This document shows positions 41,935 to 51,529 of a stretch of DNA of 64,000 nt, in pieces. The notes beneath the pieces are model-generated. The model had not been told where the DNA came from. It saw nothing but the letters and a program-made list of their open reading frames with translations, and ran no database searches. The number at the start of each line of letters is the position of its first letter. Position 1 is the stretch's first letter. Position numbers and translations under genes: made by a program. The stretch lies in contig JAACJP010000070.1 in assembly GCA_013368375.1 (NCBI GenBank), positions 32,278 to 96,277 of the forward strand, written 5' to 3'. The DNA is from Tricholomella constricta. Taxonomy: Eukaryota; Basidiomycota; Agaricomycetes; Agaricales; Lyophyllaceae.

Positions 41935-42340
41935 GGAGATGCACTACAGAAAAGCAGGGTATACTGTAGAAAGCCCCATACATGATAATTTTTTGGCCGC
42001 GAATATAAGTCAACATCCGATCCAATGCAGCACGTCTTAAAAAGTATAAGTCACGGATGCTCCTTTGAGTCAATGACCGTTTCATTTCTGGTTTCTCGTG
42101 ATGGATATTCTGCCCATCCTAGCTCCGCCTAACATAACAAAACACCCATACCGCAGCTATCTGGCCCTCGTAAGAGGGTTCAGCGTCTGGGAAGTGACGT
42201 CATAGATATCCCTCGCATTTCATCTGCAGTCTGGAGGCTTCGAAGTCTTCCGTCGCATGCGAAGACTCGAGTCTGGCGGGCTCGTTCTGCCCGTCGAGTT
42301 CGTATATACACCGTTTTTTTCACGGCTTCTCGCTCTTATC
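41935..42340. other. Spacer between Plavaka gene and Gypsy-2 insertion region
   Basis: No gene seen. Contains a CRE-like tgacgtca at about 42,196 and an inverted pair of gaagtcttccg/cgaagact near 42,243-42,272. Confidence 0.4.
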
Positions 42341-42675
42341 CTAACGATTTACCATTCCTTTTTCTCTGCTCACACTGGAGGGTGAGTAGGCGTGAGTAAA
42401 TGGATCATCTTCTGGTGGGCCAACGTGTACCTGCTTCAAATCGCTTCGCAGCTGGGCTGGGTCTCTGTCAGTGTCGTTGGAGTTGAATTGATAGTGTCGC
42501 TCACTTTCACGACAACCCTCCACAGATGCGGGTCGCCAACTATGAAGGACCGATCGTGAATCTGTGAAAATTTAATGCAAATCATTGATGCATCCTCGGC
42601 ACGAGCATGACGAGCTACGAATACCATGCGTACTCTTAAACACGGCTGTATTCGAGCAGAAGATGGTGTGAACGC
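42341..42675 (-). pseudogene. Unknown gene remnant interrupted by Gypsy-2 (continues from 63,488)
   Basis: A minus frame reads RIQPCLRVRMVFVARHARAE, SQIHDRSFIVGDPHLWRVVV. The last 130 bp align by eye with 32,040-32,165, and the sequence after the element (63,488 onward) aligns with 32,159 onward, so this is one duplicated locus split by the retroelement. Confidence 0.45.
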
Positions 42676-42714
42676 TGTCACGCCTGAAAAGTGTTTCAGA
42701 CAAAGTGACATAAA

Positions 42715-43000
42715 AAGCCCACTCAGTCGAATTGATCACTCTAAAGAAAGGTCTTATATTTTATAACACCAGTTCAATCCCTGCCTTATAAACAGTTTAA
42801 AGTCTAGCTTGTCACAAACAGCCCAATGGCTCAGTGGTTAAATTGCACCTACTGCTTTGGCACTTTTGACCTTGCTTCAATCCCGGCCTGGTGCAAAACT
42901 TTATAATCATAAGAGATTACTAAGCAGCCCACATGGCGCAATGGTTAACTCCATCATTCTGATGATTCTGTAATCCTAAGGACAAGTCAGATGACCTCAG
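42715..43000 (+). repeat. Three tandem tRNA-like units in the LTR (period about 105 bp)
   Basis: Units start agccca at about 42,716, 42,820 and 42,926. Unit 2 has an A-box-like tggctcagtggtta and a B-box-like gcttcaatccc at tRNA-like spacing. Unit 1 ends in agttcaatccctgcc. Unit 3 has tggcgcaatggttaac but no clear B box. They resemble SINE heads or decayed tRNA genes and are repeated in the 3' LTR. Confidence 0.65.
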
Positions 43001-43057
43001 CTTAGTCATAACTCCTGAACTTGACTGATTGGATCCATATGACTCGTTTCGTCATTA

Positions 43058-43600
43058 TGACTCATATGCAGCTCATGACTCATTGCACCTTTATGACTCA
43101 TATGTCAGGATGGTCCACATGCTCCACATGACATTTATGTAAGCATGACTCATATGACAGCATGACTCACACCCCCACATGACTCATCTGCCTACATGAC
43201 CCAAATCTGACATTCTGACTCAAGTGTGCTAAATATAACCCATATCTTAACATGACTCATGTCTATATGACTCCATTCTGACAATCTGACTCAAGTGTTC
43301 TATAATTAACCCTCTACATGTGATCTGACTCATGGATTGCATCTAGATGACTCATTTACAGTCATTATAACACTTGACTCATTACCATTCTATTTTTAAC
43401 TCTACACATGTAATCTGACTCATAGATTGCATCAGGATGACTCATTTACAGTCAAGGTTTATTTATAACATCTGACTCATTAAATTTCTATAAATATGTT
43501 CTGACTCATCCTGACTCATTACTTTCTATAAATACACATTCTGACTCACCCTGACTCATTCTGACTCCTTCACTTACAATATATGACTCTACATGACTCA
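43058..43600 (+). promoter_or_regulatory. Cluster of 20 TGACTCA (Gcn4/AP-1-type) sites in the 5' LTR
   Basis: Twenty exact TGACTCA heptamers, all in one orientation, most extended to TGACTCAT. Several one-base variants (TGACTCC, TGACTCG, TGACTCT) lie between them. The last ends about 42 bp upstream of the TATATAAG box. By chance one expects far fewer than one in this length. The heptamer is the standard site for Gcn4/AP-1 bZIP dimers. Confidence 0.9.
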
Positions 43601-43642
43601 TTGTACTGCATCAATGCTTAGTAAGCGTAGGTAGCCAAAATG

Positions 43643-43650
43643 TATATAAG
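43643..43650 (+). promoter_or_regulatory. TATA box of the Gypsy-2 LTR
   Basis: TATATAAG followed by ggagaggaaa, the only strong TATA-like site near the bZIP-site cluster. It is conserved at 62,305-62,312 in the 3' LTR. Confidence 0.7.
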
Positions 43651-43797
43651 GGAGAGGAAATTGAGTATTCCCCCCAGTCTGGTGTGGTATAACAGTGGTT
43701 TCATCCAATATACAGCCTGCACTCACCCCCCATTGGTCATATTGTTGACCAAGGCAGTAATCTTAGTTGATTCACTGTTGTTTCTGTCTACCAAAGG

Positions 43798-44180
43798 TTG
43801 TTCGTCACTGTAAGATACAGTGAGCAACTTGGTAGTTTGGTTTGTTCGTCACTGTCGCCAACAGTGAGCAAACCAGAAAGTCAGTTTCAGTCTAGTGGAA
43901 TTCCTGCTCGAGCCTGGCAGTGCCCAGAAGAGTTGCGAAGTGAGCTAGTCTGTCGTTCTTGTCTGTCAATCTTGTCCGTCACTGTAAGAAACAGTGAGCA
44001 AGTTGATAATTAATTTGTTCGTCACTGTCCACAACAGTGAGCAAACTCGGTATTCTTCGTCAAGTCTAGTATATATCTACTCGAGCCTGGCAGTGCCCAG
44101 AAGAGTGTGATTGAGACTAGTGTTCGTCATTGTCCGTATCTCTCAAGCTTGTTCGTCACTGTAAGAGACAGTGAGCAACC
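43798..44180 (+). repeat. Array of five stem-loops in the transcribed LTR leader
   Basis: Five copies of ttgttcgtcactgt-(4-6 nt loop)-acagtgagcaa at about 43,798, 43,842, 43,972, 44,015 and 44,149. The seven-pair stem tcactgt/acagtga is flanked by ttg/caa pairing, and loop sequences vary. Two copies of ctcgagcctggcagtgccca, itself able to pair ctggc/gcccag, sit between them. It lies downstream of the TATA box, so it is probably in the RNA. Confidence 0.75.
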
Positions 44181-44274
44181 TTGTTAGATTTATTTCGTCA
44201 TTGTTTCTCGTATTGATCAGCTATCAGTTAGTTGATTACATTTATTACTGACCTATATTCTATCTTTTGTTATC

Positions 44275-44560
44275 AGGAAGCCTTTGTCATCGTCAAGTCC
44301 ATTCAAGTCATCGTATACATCTGTCAGTCAAGTCATCGTCAAGTCCATTGAAGTCATCGTATATATCTGCAAGTCAGTCAAGTTACCGTCAAGTCTATTC
44401 AAGTTATCGTATACATCTGCCAGTCAAGTCAAGTCAAGTCAAGTCAAGGTTATTCAAGTCATTATATATACACAAGTCAGTCAAGTCAAGTTAAGTCAAG
44501 CCTAATCAAGTTATCATATATCAAGCCATCGTATATCAAGTCATCATATACACGTAGTAT
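44275..44560 (+). repeat. Degenerate tcaagtca/atcgtatac repeat tract at the end of the LTR
   Basis: Dozens of short caagtca, tcaagt and atcgtata units in direct orientation; it is the most length-variable part between the two LTRs. Confidence 0.7.
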
Positions 44561-44856
44561 CTTCAACGACACACTTACGACATCTATCACGACTATCTAC
44601 GACCCTCATCACTGTCACTAACGACCTACTCCACAGCTGCTCATTGTCTTAAACATTGTTGAGATATATTTCTCCAACAAAGACAATTGACTAACCACCC
44701 ATCTCTAGACCAGATAATAAACTAACCCACTCCTAGGTAATTGTATCTGGAAAGATTCCCCAACGAACACCAGGTGACCTTCCCGTCGCACATAATAGCT
44801 TCCGGTTGAGCCTGGACACTGAACTTTTCATAAAGCTTGGTGTGAACTGACATAAT

Positions 44857-44874
44857 TGGAGCCCACCGCGAGGG
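44857..44874 (+). other. Probable primer binding site of Gypsy-2
   Basis: tggagcccaccgcgaggg lies four bases after the LTR end and begins with TGG, complementary to a tRNA CCA end. The matching tRNA was not identified. Confidence 0.45.
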
Positions 44875-44914
44875 AATTTTTCTCCAGTTAATTACCATTG
44901 AAGCTACCTAGTTT

Positions 44915-47683
44915 ATGCCCTCATCTGGTCAATCTAGTCCCTCTCTACACACTACAACTCGTCGAGCATTATCTGAATCTAGTATCACATCTATTCAGCA
45001 AGACTCTCATATATTACCTTTACCTCAAGGAATATTAAGCACTACTCCAACTACTTCCAGCAACTCTCCTACTACATCGTTAACACCTACTACCCCATCC
45101 TCTCCACTACCATCGGTACTACCATCAACGCCATCTTCAATGTCTCACTCCAACCGCACCCCATCAGAAATGCCTTCACCTCGGGCAAAGGATGCCCCGG
45201 AAATCTTCAAAGGAAACTACAAGGATATACAAAGATTCCTCAGTCGATTCAACAATCTTTGCAAGCTATACAATGTCCCAGACCCAGAGAAATGTGACCG
45301 TATCCTTGACTATTGCTCATATAATGTTACACAGCTCATCCAAGGTCTCCAGAGCTACCATGATCAGGATTGGAAAGCCCTCGAGAAGAAACTGCTTTGG
45401 CATTATGATGCAGATAGACGGGATAGCGAGAACAACATCTCTAACCTCAAACGCCTAGTCAACTCTTGGTCCTCAAGGGAGATCACAACTCTCACCAGAT
45501 GGAAAAAGTACGAACGAGAGTTTGTTACCATTGGTGGAAGACTTCTCAAGGACGGAATGATTGGTGAAGAGGAACAAGCCTGTTACTTCTGGGAAGGAAT
45601 TCATAAAGACCTCAGACAGAATATCGAATTACGTGTTATTGCTACTAACCCCAGTTTATCTCTTAAGAAGGCTATTCCGATTGCAGCTATAGTTGAAGCT
45701 GTAGAAAGGATCTTTGAGCGCAATCGCTTTGACTATCATCTAGCTAAACCAAGGAAAGGAAGGACTGACAATTCTGATTACAGCTCTAATGAAAGTGAAG
45801 ATTCTGAATCAGACGACGACCTCAAGAAGAAATATAAGAAGTCCAAGAGCAAGAAGAATAAGAGATATCACTACTCTTCATCTGATACTGAATCTGAATC
45901 AGAAGAAGAAGAAGTCATCAAGAAATACAGACGGAAACAGAAGCCAAGCAAGAAGTTACCCAAGGCCAGGATATCAGAAACTCCTAAGAAGATTCCGAAG
46001 AGTGAAGTTGATGACTTAATTGACCAACTTGCAGAGTTATCTATTGATGATCCCAAGTATGGTGTTCTTTATTACAGAGCTTACAAGTTAGACAACATGA
46101 TAACTCAGTGCTTACCTCCTCCAAGGTTAAACATCCAACAGCATGATAACTCCAACAACCGTATGCGACAGCCCTTCATGAATCAGCCACCTCAGCAAAG
46201 AGCACCCATCCGTGAGCCCTACCCAGCACAATCATCTGGTAATATCTTCCAAAGACAACCTCCTCCGCACATGTCTCAGAATCCTAACGGATACAACCTT
46301 CCTCCAAGAGGACCTTTGATATGCTTTGGTTGTGGAAAAGAAGGCCATGGTATGAGAAGTTGTGTAGCGCTTCAGGATCGCGTTCAGAGAGGTGAGCTGA
46401 AGAGAGACGATTTTGGAAAGATTACCTTTAAGGATGGATCCTTGGTACAGCGTAATGGCAATGAAACAATTATCCAGGCAGTTGACCGTCACCTGAATAA
46501 TCGACTTGCATCCCACCTACTAACTATTGAACCGTATGAAGTAACTGATTCTTTTAAGGATTCCTCAGACTATTATATCTCAGATCAAGAAGACGATGAA
46601 GAACCCGAGGCAGTTGTATTTGCTGCCGAACAAGAACCACGCATGATTACCCGAGCTCGTAAAGATGCAATTGATAAAGTAACTCGACCTATCAGAAAAG
46701 GCAAAGAACCTCAGCGTGATCCACCAGCTGATGGATTTAGAACACGGAATGTAGGCCCTTCGAAAGCGCTCAAAGAACCACGAATTCCTCTAGAAGACAT
46801 CACACCAACCCCTGTAGACGTAAGGCAACCACGTGTAGTTCAACGGACAACTGACGATGTGGTAATGGTTGATGCCAATCCGCCTCGAACCAACCCACAG
46901 CAATTAAGTCAACAACAAGGACAATCCAAAACACGTGCACCTGTTAGGCAATCTCAGATTTCAGCTCAGGTTGATGAAAAACAAGTAGTCACCCAGATCT
47001 TGAACACGCCCCTTACGTTACGACTCGGTGAGGTCCTTGCTTCTTCTCGGGAAGTCTCCGATCAGTTGGTTGATCTGATGAAACGTAAAAACCTTAATTC
47101 CAAGCCGCCGGCAGTGGAACACGTTGCCGCATTTGCCGCAAATGCCGCAGATGCCGCAAGTGCCGCAAATGCCGCAAACTCACGGGACTCTACCAGTTTG
47201 ATCCGTATTCCTCTTCGGTTAGAAGATAAGCGAGTCTTGGCCATCATTGATACCGGATCAGAATTAAATGTTATTAACCGAGACTTTGTCCGTGACTTAG
47301 CAGAAACACCGATAGATCCTCAACGTAAAGTAGTCATCAGCGATGCCAATGGTGGAGCAGGAAATCTCCAGGGACATATCTCAGACATTGTATTAAGGTG
47401 TGGAAGTGTCGAAACTATCGCTAACTTATACGTCGGAGATGACATGCCTTTCGATTTATTGCTCGGACGTCCATGGCAGCGCCAGAATTTGGTCTCTATC
47501 GATGAAAGAATTGATGGAACTTATCTCCTCTTCAAGGATCGAAAGAACTCTAACATTTCTCTCGAACTCTTAGTGAAAGATCGTGCGCCACGACCGGATT
47601 ATCCTTTCAATCTACAGCAGCCTCCTCAAGTTAACCCTTTTACAGTAGGAATAGTCACTCAGAAAAAGCCCCATTGCTCGTGA
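44915..47683 (+). CDS. gag: Gypsy-2 gag and aspartic protease, 922 aa
   Basis: Begins with a Ser/Thr/Pro-rich stretch. The capsid-like domain starts KDAPEIFKGNYKDIQRFLSR and contains LDYCSYNVTQLIQGL and YFWEGIHKDLRQNIELR. A charged SESDDDLKKKYKKSKSKK tract follows, then a zinc knuckle CFGCGKEGHGMRSC (CX2CX4HX4C, about 46,322-46,363), a disordered linker and an Ala-rich 9-bp repeat (47,125-47,179). The protease domain has AIIDTGSELNVINRD (catalytic DTG at about 47,250) and FDLLLGRPWQRQNLVSIDER. The frame ends at 47,683, right after an A5 run. The coding continues one frame away (IAREDPIEALEFSSEFWEQL), as if by a +1 shift or a one-base insertion. Confidence 0.93.
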   Translation: MPSSGQSSPSLHTTTRRALSESSITSIQQDSHILPLPQGILSTTPTTSSNSPTTSLTPTTPSSPLPSVLPSTPSSMSHSNRTPSEMPSPRAKDAPEIFKGNYKDIQRFLSRFNNLCKLYNVPDPEKCDRILDYCSYNVTQLIQGLQSYHDQDWKALEKKLLWHYDADRRDSENNISNLKRLVNSWSSREITTLTRWKKYEREFVTIGGRLLKDGMIGEEEQACYFWEGIHKDLRQNIELRVIATNPSLSLKKAIPIAAIVEAVERIFERNRFDYHLAKPRKGRTDNSDYSSNESEDSESDDDLKKKYKKSKSKKNKRYHYSSSDTESESEEEEVIKKYRRKQKPSKKLPKARISETPKKIPKSEVDDLIDQLAELSIDDPKYGVLYYRAYKLDNMITQCLPPPRLNIQQHDNSNNRMRQPFMNQPPQQRAPIREPYPAQSSGNIFQRQPPPHMSQNPNGYNLPPRGPLICFGCGKEGHGMRSCVALQDRVQRGELKRDDFGKITFKDGSLVQRNGNETIIQAVDRHLNNRLASHLLTIEPYEVTDSFKDSSDYYISDQEDDEEPEAVVFAAEQEPRMITRARKDAIDKVTRPIRKGKEPQRDPPADGFRTRNVGPSKALKEPRIPLEDITPTPVDVRQPRVVQRTTDDVVMVDANPPRTNPQQLSQQQGQSKTRAPVRQSQISAQVDEKQVVTQILNTPLTLRLGEVLASSREVSDQLVDLMKRKNLNSKPPAVEHVAAFAANAADAASAANAANSRDSTSLIRIPLRLEDKRVLAIIDTGSELNVINRDFVRDLAETPIDPQRKVVISDANGGAGNLQGHISDIVLRCGSVETIANLYVGDDMPFDLLLGRPWQRQNLVSIDERIDGTYLLFKDRKNSNISLELLVKDRAPRPDYPFNLQQPPQVNPFTVGIVTQKKPHCS

Positions 47684-49121
47684 AGACCCTATTGAAGCTT
47701 TAGAATTTTCTTCTGAATTTTGGGAGCAATTATCAGGATTATACATGCAGAACTCGGTTCTCAATCCCTCTGGATCGAAAATTTTGGACATTGTTCCCAC
47801 GCCTATTGACACTTCTACAGAGCGACAATTCATCAATTTGTTTCCAGAAGACTTTGAAACTTTAGAATCTGACAGCCTGGGAATTGATTCAAGATTGATT
47901 GACACACATCTATCACAGGAAGTCATTCCGTATCATGAACCATCATCAGCAATTAATACAACTATAGCCCGACAACTGACTCAGAATGACATCAAATCTC
48001 TCGATCAGTTTCCCAAAATTGACAAACTGCACAGCATTGAATCAATCTCACAGATTGGATCCAGTTTAGGAAATCTTGCTAAGCAGATCAGAGACCTTCA
48101 CCAAGTACGCGCATGCGCGCGACGCGTCAAAGTATTGAAGTCAACACAAGTCTACAGTCTCTCATCAGACTGGATTAAGAGGACAATGGAGGAATTCAGG
48201 ATTTCAGATATTTCTGCCATACGGTTCCATAGGTTCATTGTTCTCCAAATCTGTATTGCACAGGAAAGAATAGTATATAAGTTTGAACATGAGGCTCTCA
48301 ACTCTACCAATATCCCCACATTTCAATATACACAAACAGAAGAACCAAACTCAGCTATCTCAATGCCCTCAATCTCACCTCCTCCGCTTTATCTCTTTGC
48401 ACTTCCTCCCAATGATGTGGTACCGCCTCCCCCCGCCATTTCTATTGTCCCCAACATGACGGTCGCGCAGACACGGGCCCAGCTTGATGTCTTGTCCATG
48501 ATATGGGACAGGATTTCTCACGGTATCGAGGGAACTCACTCGGTTATCATAGCTGCACCCCGTTCGGTCCGTATTGATCCCCGCCCCCTTGACGGAGGCC
48601 TCGTTGAGAATATGGCCTTGTTCGACGTGTCCATGATCTCGTTCCCTAATGGATCAGGAACCCCTGCCGTGCGATCCGGAAACGTGTACCTGACTTTTGT
48701 TGATCGGGACCTCGCCACTCCGAACATCGTGTACAATGCCTCTCCTCTCCTCCTGTTAGACGCACCCCGGATTTATCTATTGTCACTGATACCCCTTCTA
48801 CCTTCGAAGCCGATAACCGTACTCCTTCCCCGTTCCAACTGTATTCTCAGATTTCGCAAGGAACTCGCACCGATCATCCAGAACCGCGTGCCGAATTTCC
48901 GATCACCCAGAACGCCATCAACTCTATCATTCGGACTTCCTCTCCCTCATCTCCTCAACCCTCTGCCTCTGTACTCGCTCTTGCGGCTGGGCCGCTCCGT
49001 CCCTTCGACGTCTCTCTCTTTCCTGAAGTCGAGCCTGTTCGCGTTTATCGTGCCCCGACTGCCACTACCCAAGCTAGTGCGCCCTTCGAACGTTCGACCG
49101 ACACACCGCATGATGGGATAG
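47684..49121 (+). CDS. Gypsy-2 insert region ORF between protease and RT (first part)
   Basis: Open from the +1-shifted continuation of gag; the first Met is at 47,745. The first 230 codons are Ser/Ile-rich and AT-rich. From about 48,430 the base composition changes to GC-rich, and a conserved block appears: SVIIAAPRSVRIDPRPLDGG then ENMALFDVSMISF. A diverged second copy of this block is encoded at about 51,740-51,850 (PVLISSLMGVRFDPRIVQGY, ENLVLFDASLQMF). The better coding frame seems to switch near 48,745 and continues through a charged block, DMESSEDEPGWTKTRRGRKR, at about 49,139. No enzymatic motif is seen. The role is presumably structural or gag-like. Confidence 0.6.
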
Positions 49122-49135
49122 GAAAGGAAGAAGAT

Positions 49136-49747
49136 GTGGACATGGAGAGCAGTGAGGATGAGCCGGGCTGGACCAAGACGAGACGTGGGAGGAAGAGGAC
49201 AGTTGGTACGACTTCCCTTTCCTCTTCGACGGCTGCAGCCAGCGTCGACGCAGGCTCAACAGCTCGATCCCAACGTGCTAAGCGCAGGAATCGCCGTCGT
49301 CGTGACGGAAAGTCTCCTCTCCCCCTGCCCCCCATTCGTGCGTCTCTCCAGAATCCCTTCTCGCCTCTAGCTGACCTGACTGATTCTCTTTCTTCAGGCC
49401 GTAAGCTTAAGCCCGCAGATGACTCCATTGCTCCCGACATCATCTCCCCTCCCCTCCGTAATCCTCAGCTGCTTCCTCCAGACGACTCCGACTCCTCGTA
49501 TATCGCTCCTACTACCGTAGACGTGCCAAATGCCATCGACGACTCCCCCGCTTTTTCTTCCTCTATCGTGCAGGAAACGATCAGTTCAGCTGCACCCGAT
49601 AGAACGACAGCCAACGATTGGCTTGCCGACGAGGACGTACCCCTCGAACTTCGGGAATTACGATACCCCGACCCTCTGAGCACGACGGATGCCAACGAGA
49701 CTGGCACGAGTGCTCCCATCCCTCTTCCAACAACCTATCGCCTTTGA
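49136..49747 (+). CDS. Disordered basic/Ser-rich segment of the Gypsy-2 insert region
   Basis: 203 codons in the frame that carries on from the previous ORF. It starts in an acidic ESSEDEPGWTKTRRGRKR block, then a basic RAKRRNRRRRDGKSPLP stretch and Pro/Ser/Asp-rich sequence with DWLADEDVPLELRELRYPDP near the end. It has no recognised domain. It may be part of a longer polyprotein broken by indels at both ends. Confidence 0.4.
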   Translation: MDMESSEDEPGWTKTRRGRKRTVGTTSLSSSTAAASVDAGSTARSQRAKRRNRRRRDGKSPLPLPPIRASLQNPFSPLADLTDSLSSGRKLKPADDSIAPDIISPPLRNPQLLPPDDSDSSYIAPTTVDVPNAIDDSPAFSSSIVQETISSAAPDRTTANDWLADEDVPLELRELRYPDPLSTTDANETGTSAPIPLPTTYRL

Positions 49748-50111
49748 TAACGACGATCAACCCCGCTGTACTACTTCCCCCCTTCCGACCTCGTACTCCA
49801 TCCCAACACCTTCTGCTCGCACCGTTACCTACGATCCCGGAACTCGAACCTTCCCATTTTACTATCCCTGCTCCCAGACTCGATCCTGTACCATTACCTA
49901 CTCCTCTGCCGACCCCTCCACCTGCCAGCCATCCCCAAGACCATTCCCAATGTGACGAAACCCCGAAGTTGACGAACAACTAAGGCGTGAGTCTACCTCC
50001 TCGATTCCTTATGATGCGCTCGACGAAGCTAATGCCTCTCCAGAGTTCTTAGCATCGTTCCTCGCGAAACCTGGCAAAGAGGACGATCTCAGCGACTCGA
50101 CACCTGACCTC

Positions 50112-51512
50112 ATGACACCCGACTCCTCCAGCGACGAAATGGATGTATCCCCGCGGTTCGTCACTCGCGATCTCCCTCAAGACGTAATAGGACATGCCAT
50201 TGGTGAGCACACGAACGTGTTCGATGACCCTCAGTATGCTGACACTTGGGATGACGCAGTAAACGAACTCCTCGACATGATTCCTAACCGCGCAGCCTCC
50301 CCTCCATTCCCCGTTCCATCCTCCGAACTCGTTCTCGCCCGTAGCCGCCCCACCTTCAAGTACAACATCGACCTAATTTATCAACGAATAACTCAAGACC
50401 GCGATGAGTATGGATTTGTCGACGCTCGAAGCTTCGACACCTTCCAAGCCGGTATCGACACCCCAATTCGTGCACCTGTCAGTGGATCCACTCCACCTCC
50501 TGGCCACCCTGCGTGGTGTGCCAAACACAAGACCCCGATAGTCCGCCATCATTTCATGTTCGACTTCGAAGGCGAGGTCAATAACCACCCCTTGCTAGAT
50601 ACTGACAACTCTCTCTCTACTCCGGACCCCGAATCCATCGACCCCAAATCCGACTTCGCCATACCCTTTCTCAATGCCGCCAACATCATTTGTACCACCC
50701 GCGTCATCTCAGCCGACTGGAAAGGCTTCCCCGAGACCCCTCAACGCCAAGCCATCCGACTCGAACTCTGGCAAAGGGAACAAGCAGACCGCCTCCTTCC
50801 GTTGTCAAGGCCAACGACCTACACCAAGTATTCGACTTATGACTCCAGATACCCCCGCGATCGTCACACCTCCGAAGACAGTCCTGCCACCTGGGAAGAC
50901 CGACCTCATGGAAAGCCGGGACCCAACGGATACTTCGACACTCATTTCATTTCACCCTACGATCACACTGATGACGCCGTAGCCTTTAATTTAGTAAATC
51001 CGGTTATCAACAGCTTCCGTGAAGCTCGATCCCTCATTGACGACGGAATTCGCGCTACCTGCTTAGACTTTTTGGCGCCCGAATTCCGCCTCTATCTCAA
51101 CACCGTTGATGACAGTCGAGGCACTCGACATTATTTCAGGTACCATTGCCCTTACTTCCGCATTTTCGACACTACTCGCCCGTACATCCAACAGGGTTTT
51201 GCCACCGAATGCATTCACTATGACTATCCCTCCCCCATCATGGTCCTTCGTGCTGAGCGCACTGAGCAGCCCCGTAACCCCCTCCTCTCAGACGACGAAG
51301 ACGAATTCCTTTACCACGCTGCCAAGGTATACGAGAGCCGAGCTAACCATGAAGTCGCCAACGCCATGCGTCGCCTTCGCGACTGTGTCCCTTATCTCCC
51401 GGACCACGTTTTCCTTCTCTTCGACTACGGATATCTCCACTCCATCCACCACTTCGATAACAACGGTCTACCCTTCCCCTTGCTCTGGGACAGCCCCGTC
51501 CCTCGCTTATGA
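50112..51512 (+). CDS. Unknown 466-aa protein encoded in the GC-rich segment of Gypsy-2
   Basis: A long single open frame with globular-looking sequence: DMIPNRAASPPFPVPSSELV, RPTFKYNIDLIYQRITQDRD, YFDTHFISPYDHTDDAVAFN, RLYLNTVDDSRGTRHYFRYH, VPYLPDHVFLLFDYGYLHSI. It is rich in Asp, His, Tyr and Pro. No zinc finger, protease or nuclease motif is identified, and I do not recognise the family. It ends right at the border where the composition returns to AT-rich. It could be a gag-like domain of the donor element or a captured gene. Confidence 0.5.
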   Translation: MTPDSSSDEMDVSPRFVTRDLPQDVIGHAIGEHTNVFDDPQYADTWDDAVNELLDMIPNRAASPPFPVPSSELVLARSRPTFKYNIDLIYQRITQDRDEYGFVDARSFDTFQAGIDTPIRAPVSGSTPPPGHPAWCAKHKTPIVRHHFMFDFEGEVNNHPLLDTDNSLSTPDPESIDPKSDFAIPFLNAANIICTTRVISADWKGFPETPQRQAIRLELWQREQADRLLPLSRPTTYTKYSTYDSRYPRDRHTSEDSPATWEDRPHGKPGPNGYFDTHFISPYDHTDDAVAFNLVNPVINSFREARSLIDDGIRATCLDFLAPEFRLYLNTVDDSRGTRHYFRYHCPYFRIFDTTRPYIQQGFATECIHYDYPSPIMVLRAERTEQPRNPLLSDDEDEFLYHAAKVYESRANHEVANAMRRLRDCVPYLPDHVFLLFDYGYLHSIHHFDNNGLPFPLLWDSPVPRL

Positions 51513-51529
51513 ATTCGCGCCGGTCATCC

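Larger units (their letters stand above)
42676..44852 (+). repeat. Gypsy-2 5' LTR, 2,177 bp
   Basis: Modular from 5' to 3': three tRNA-like units, the TGACTCA cluster, a TATA box at 43,643, an array of five stem-loops, and a caagtca-rich tract. No gene inside. Confidence 0.93.

Noticed and set aside
41942..41975. CACTA terminal inverted repeat (cactacagaaaagc) of the Plavaka element
   Set aside because: It faces away from the transposase gene and no matching partner was seen on the other side, so it cannot be that element's right end.
42820..42985. tRNA genes
   Set aside because: A- and B-box-like sequences are present but the acceptor and anticodon arms do not pair convincingly, and the copies are part of an LTR. 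Kept only as tRNA-like repeats.
43798..44180. CRISPR-like or attenuator repeat array
   Set aside because: The repeats are stem-loops in the transcribed part of an LTR, with no regular spacers.
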